Below are positions 1 to 6,000 of a stretch of 8,488 nucleotides of DNA, piece after piece; position 1 is the stretch's first letter; each line of letters begins with the position of its first letter. The position numbers and the translations under genes are program-made. The notes beneath the pieces are model-generated. The model searched no databases, had not been told where the DNA came from, and saw only the letters and a list, made by a program, of their open reading frames with translations. Source of the DNA: JBOGED01 sp050743625 (lineage in GTDB: Bacteria > Actinomycetota > Nitriliruptoria > Euzebyales > Egibacteraceae); the NCBI GenBank assembly GCA_050743625.1, contig JBOGED010000064.1:1-8488 (forward strand), read 5' to 3'.

Positions 1-3000
1 AGCCCGGCTCGGGTTTGGGTATGAGCGCGGAGGGCGGCGGGGTCAAGCCGGACCGGGTAGACGACCGGTTGCCCGCCGGTCAGGGCGGCGTCCAGCAGCG
101 CTAGCGCGTTTTGGGGGGTTAACGGCGCCAGGCCCTGACGGGTCATGCGCGCTAGGTCAGCCCGGTCGAGATGATCGGTCATACCCTGACCGGTCCAAGG
201 GCCCCAGGCCAGCGAGACCGCAGCCAGGCCCCGTGTCCGCCGATACGCCGCCAACGCGTCCAAAAACGTGCTCGCGGCCGCGTAGTTGGCCTGGCCTGGA
301 CCGCCCAAAGTGCCCGCGATCGAGGAGAACAGCACGAACACCGACAACTCCAGATCTTGGGTGAGCTCGTGGAGATGCCAGGCAGCGTCGGCCTTGGGCG
401 CCAACACCCGATCAACCCGCTGTGGCGTCAACGATCCGATGACCCCGTCATCGAGCACCCCTGCGGCATGCACCACCCCCGCCAGCCGCCCTCGAGCCGT
501 GACCGAGTCCACCAGCCCGCCCAGCGCGTCACGATCACCCACATCACAGGCGACCACCCTGACGTGGGCGCCTAACCCGGCCAGCTCGGCGGCTAAGGCG
601 TCCGCGCCCGGCGCCCTAGGGCCTTGCCGGCTGGCCAACACTAATCGGTCCACCCCATGACCGGTGACCAAGTGACGGGCCACCTGCGCTCCCAACGCCC
701 CCGTGCCACCCGTGACCAACACCGTGCCTTGGGACAGGGGCGGGGGGATGGTGAGCACGATTTTGCCGGTATGGCGCGCTTGGCTGATATACCGCAGCGC
801 TTGGGGGGCTTGGCGGACGTCCCAGGTCGTGACGGGCAGCGGGGTGAGGGCGCCGCATCGGAACAGCGCGATGATCTCAGCCAGCATCGCTTGGATGCGG
901 TCGGGGTCTGTCTCGCGCAGGTCGAACGCCTGGTAGGCGACACCGGGATACGCATCGGCGACCTCAACGGCGGAACGGAGGTCGGTCTTGCCCATCTCGA
1001 CGAACCGGCCGCCGCGAGGCAGCAGCCGCAACGACGCGTCCACGAACTGCCCCGCCAAGGAGTTGAGGACCACGTCCACGCCCCGCCCGCCGGTAGCGGT
1101 CAACAGCTGCCGCTCGAACTCCAGGTCGCGGGAAGAGGCGACACGCTCGGGAGGTATCCCCAGCCGGTGGAGGGTGTTCCACTTGCCAGGGCTGGCGGTG
1201 GCGTACACCTGGGCGCCGAGATGGCGAGCGAGTTGGGTGGCGGCCATACCGACCCCACCCGCAGCGGCGTGAACCAGCAGCGACTCGCCCGCGGCCAGCC
1301 CGGCCAGGTCGACCAGCCCGTGATAGGCCGTCAAGAACACGATCGGCACCGACGCGGCCTGTGTGAACGACCAGCGGTCAGGCATACGGACGACCAGACG
1401 GTGATCGGTGACCGCGACCGGGCCGAACGCGCCCGCCATCAGGCCCGTCACCCGATCACCCGCAGCCAGGCCGGCCACGCCAGGGCCGACCTCGAGGATC
1501 ACCCCGGCGGCCTCGCCACCCAACACCGCCGGGCCTGGGTAGACGCCCAGCGCGACCAGCGCGTCACGGAAATTCACTCCCGCCGCGTGTACCGCGACGC
1601 GGACCTGCCCAGCCTCCAACGGCTGGGTCGCTTGTGGGCAGGCGACCAACGACAGGCTGTCCAACGTGGCCTGACCGGTGGTGTCCAGCCGCCATGCCGG
1701 CACCCCGGGCGGTGGCGACAACGCCGCCGGAGCGGCCAGGCGGGACAGGCGAGGTGTCAACACCTGCCCTTGGCGTAGGGCCGCTTGTGGCTGCCCCGAC
1801 GCCGCCGCCGACACCAACGCCTCGAGCGCCTCGGGGGCGTCCAGGCCACCGTCCAGGTCGATCAGGGCCAACCGGTCGGGATGCTCGGACTGCGCCGAGC
1901 GGACCAGCCCCCACACCGGCGCGTAGGCCAGGTCGGTCACGTCCTGACCGCTCACGGCGACCGCGCCACGAGTCAGGACCACCAGCCGCGACGAGACCAG
2001 CCGGTCCTCAGCCAGCCATGCTTGAACCAGGGTCAACACCCGATGCGTCACCGCATGAGCTGCCCCCACCAGCCCGCCAGCCTGGACGGCCGCACCCGCC
2101 GGATCGGCCGCGCCAGCCTGGGTGGCCGGGGATGCGCAGACGGCGAGCACCACCTTGGGGACCGGCCCACCCGCGGCGACGGCTTGGGCGAGGTCGCCCA
2201 GGTGGGGATAGGCGGTCACGGCCGTCCCGACGGCTGCCAACCCGCCGGCCAACTCTGCGCCTAGTCCTAACGAGTCAGTGTCTACTATCGCCCACCCACC
2301 CGCCGCCGCGGGCGTGGCCGGCTGGGTTGACAGCGATGTCCAGTCCACCCCCAGCAACCAATCGCGTTGCCCGCCACTCGTGGCGGCTTGCAGCAGCTCG
2401 GAAGATACCGGCCGCAGGGTCAACGACTCCACTGACAGCACCGGCGCGCCGGTCGGGTCGGTGACCGTCAACGCCACCGCGCCCCCACCCGCCTGCCGCA
2501 ACCGTGCCCGCAACGCTGACGCGCCCGTGGCGTGCAGACACACCCCCGACCACACAAACGGCAACCCCACCCCGGAGCCGGTGCCGACGTCGGTGGCAGG
2601 GGCCAAGGCCAGGGCGTGGAGCGCGGCGTCGAGCAGCGCGGGGTGTAGCCTGAACTGTCCCGCCTCGGCCTGAACCTGTTCGGGCAGGGTGACCTCGGCG
2701 AACACCTCATCGTCCCGCCGCCACACGCGCTGCAACCCTTGGAACGCCGGCCCGTAGGACAGGCCTTGCTGGTCCAGACGGTCATACGCCTCGTCGAGGG
2801 TGATGGGTATCGCGCCCGCCGGAGGCCACACGTCCATCCCGTCCGACCCCACTGCCCGGCCGCTGTTGGCCAGCACACCGTTGGCGTGACGTGCCCACTC
2901 GGCCTGACCGGAGGGGTCCTCCGGTCGTGAGTGCACGCTGAGCGGGCGCCGGTCGGACTCGTCCGGCCCGCCCACTATCACCTGCACCATCACCGCGCCA

Positions 3001-6000
3001 TCCTCAGGCAGCACCAGAGGCGCCTCCAGGATGAGCTCCTCAACAACGCCGCAGCTGACCTGGTCACCCGCGCGTACGGCCAACTCCAACACGGCCGTGC
3101 CCGCCAGCACCACCGTGCCCATCACCACATGATCGGCCAGCCACGGGTGGGTCTGGACCGACAACCGGCCAGTCAGCAACACCCCGTCTCCGTCAGCCAA
3201 CCCCACCGCCGCGCTCAACAACGGATGACCCGCCGGCCCTATGCCAGCCGCGCTGAGATCTCCGGTATCTGTGGAGGGTTGCAGCCAATAGCGTCGCCCC
3301 TGAAACGCATACGTCGGCAGCTCCACCCGCCGGGCCTGGCGGCGGCCGGTTTGCCCGGCCAGCGCGGCGGTCCAGTCGATAGGGCAGCCGTGGACGAACA
3401 GCCGGGCGATCGCGGTGGTCAGCGACTGCGGCTCGGGCTGGCCATCGCGTAACGCGGGCGCGAGCACCGCGGGTTGCGTCTCGTGTAGGTCGTCCAGGCA
3501 CTCTTGGCCAAGCGCGCACAACCCCCCACCTGGGCCCACCTCTAAAAAGGCGGTCACGCCCTGGCGGCCTAGCCAGGCCAGCGCATCGGCGAACCGGACG
3601 GTGTCGCGAGCCTGCCGCTGCCAATACGCCGGGGAGCAGATGTCCTCGACGGCGGCGGGTTGGCCGGTCAGGGCGGACACGATCGGGATGGTGGGGGGGT
3701 GGTAGGTCAGTCCTTGCGCGATGTGGCCGAGGTCGGCCAGGATGGCGTCGGTGTGGGGCGAGTGAAACGCGTGGCCCACCCGCAACCGTTTGGTCCGCCG
3801 CCCTTTGGCCTGCCAGAACGCCGCTAGCTGGGACACGGCGTCGGCGTCACCGGAGATCACGGTCAAGGTGGGGCTGTTGACCGCGGCGATCGTGACCTGT
3901 TGCTCACGGCCGGCCAACAACGCCGCGACCTCGTCGGAGGCGGCCGCTATCGCGATCATCGCGCCGAGCGGCAGGGTTTGCATCAGCCGGCCACGCGCGG
4001 CGACCAGCGCGCAGGCGTCCTCTAGGGTCCATACCCCGGCGGCATAGGCCGCGGTCAGCTCGCCGATCGAGTGGCCCACCAAGAAGTCGGGAGCAAGTCC
4101 CCAAGAGGTGACGAGTTGGTAGAGCGCGACCTCCAACGCGAACAGCCCCGCCTGGGTAAACGCCGTCTGGTCCAACAACCGCGCCTCCGCCGTCTCAACC
4201 TCGGCGAACAGCACGTCTCGCAACGGCCGGCCCCGATCCTCGTCGGCGCCCAACTGGTGGGTGTCAAGCCTGGCGCAGACGGCGTCTAACGCCTGCGCGA
4301 ACACGGGGAACGTCTCATACAGCTGCCGACCAGTCCCCGGCCGCTGCGCGCCTTGGCCGGGGAACAGCACCGCCACACCGCCACCCCCGGCCTCGCGGCT
4401 GACTCCTTGGACCAGGCCCGCGGCCGGTTGGCCGGTGGCTAACGCGTCCAGCCCGGCCAAGAGGTCCGGACGGTCGGTGCCAGTCACGACCCCGCGATGC
4501 TCGAACAGCGCCCGGGTCGTGACCAACGACCAGCCCACATCCTCCACGTCCAGCTCGGGATGGGCCCGCGCATGCTGGGCTAGCCGTCCGGCCTGCCCCG
4601 CTAACGCCTGCGCGTTATGGGCCGAGACCACCCACACCCCCACACGGCCATCCTCGGGCGCGGAGGCGTTGTCGGCGGGTTGGCCGTCGGGGGGTGGGGC
4701 TTGCTCCAGGATCACGTGCGCGTTGGTGCCGCTGATCCCGAACGAGGACACCCCAGCCCGGCGCGGCTGGCCAGTCTCCGGCCACGGCCTCGCCTCGGTC
4801 AGCAGCGCCACCCCACTGCCGGTCCAGTCCACATGGGGGGTTGGGTGGTCGGCGTGCAGGGTGGGGGGCAGCACCCCATGACGCATGGCCTGCACTATCT
4901 TGATGATCCCGCCCACCCCGGCCGCCGCCTGAGCGTGACCGATGTTGGACTTCAACGACCCGACCCACAACGGCCGCCCCTCAGGCCGGTGCTGCCCGTA
5001 GACGGCAGCGAGCGCGCCGGCCTCGATCGGGTCGCCCAACACGGTGCCGGTGCCGTGCGCCTCGACCGCGTCGACCTGTGCGGGAGCCAGCCCGGCGTTG
5101 GCCAGCGCCTGGGCGATCACCCGCTGCTGGGACGGCCCGTTCGGCGCCGTCAACCCGTTGCTGGCCCCATCCTGATTCACCGCACTGCCGGCCACCACCG
5201 CCAACACCGGATGACCATGACGGCGGGCGTCGGACAGCCGCTCCACCAGCAGCATGCCCGCGCCCTCAGACCAGCCCGTGCCGTCCGCGTCGGCGGAGAA
5301 CGCTTTGCAGCGCCCGTCCGGGGACAACCCGCGCTGGCGGGAGAACTCCACGAACACCGTCGGGGTGGCCATTACGGTCACCCCGCCGGCCAACGCCAAC
5401 GAGCACTCTCCCCGGCGCAGCGCCTGGCAGGCCAGATGCAACGCGACCAACGACGACGAGCACGCTGTGTCAACCGTGATCGCCGGCCCCTCTAGACCAA
5501 GGGTGTAGGCAATCCGACCCGAGGCGACGCTAGGTGCGGTGCCGATCAAGAGATGACCCTCGAGCTCCTCGGGCGCTCGCCGCAGCCGTGAGGCGTAGTC
5601 GTCGTACATGAGCCCGACGAACACGCCGGTATCGCTGTCCGCCAGCGACGTCGGATTGATGCCGGCCCGCTCTAGGGCCTCCCAGCAGGTTCCGAGCAGC
5701 AGCCGTTGCTGCGGGTCGATCGCTAACGCCTCCCGTGGGCTGATATTGAAAAACCCCGCGTCGAACTCGGCCGCGTCGTGCAAGAACCCGCCATGGCGCA
5801 CATAGCTCGTGCCCGCCTGATCAGGATCAGGGTCATACAATCGCTCCACATCCCAGCCACGATCAACCGGGAACGCCGAGACGGCGTCCACACCCGCGGC
5901 TACCAGCTCCCACAGCCCCTCCGGACTGGTCACCCCGCCGGGGAACCGGCAGCCGACCCCTACGATCGCGACCGGCTCGTCGGCCCTGACCGTCGCCACC

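Larger units (their letters stand above)
3..3100 (-). repeat. Diverged intragenic repeat, downstream copy (module B DH-KR, ER inserted)
   Basis: This is the partner of the repeat at 6410-8488. The DH (about 2400-3100), KR structural half (about 1737-2376) and KR catalytic half (3-727) align with the module A copy in the same order. The ER and its flanks (about 727-1737) form the only large insertion. Small loop differences occur at 2075-2130 (longer here) and 7825-7910 (longer in module A). Confidence 0.86.

Noticed and set aside
657..1778. A 373-codon open frame on the plus strand
   Set aside because: It lies entirely antisense to the module B ER/KR coding region. Its translation is rich in Arg, Gln, Gly and His with no recognisable domain, as expected for the antisense of GC-rich DNA. 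The minus-strand frame explains the sequence fully.
1634..2464. Pro/Arg-rich open frame of 276 codons on the plus strand
   Set aside because: It is antisense to the KR structural half, and its composition (Pro, Arg, Ser, Thr) is typical of a wrong frame in high-GC DNA.
5460..5462. Possibility that the KS is a loading-type KSQ or a non-elongating KS0
   Set aside because: The active-site Cys and both His residues are present, so the domain looks like an ordinary condensing KS.
4617..5495. Open frame of 292 codons on the plus strand
   Set aside because: It overlaps the KS on the opposite strand, where all catalytic motifs are in the minus-strand frame. No independent support was found.
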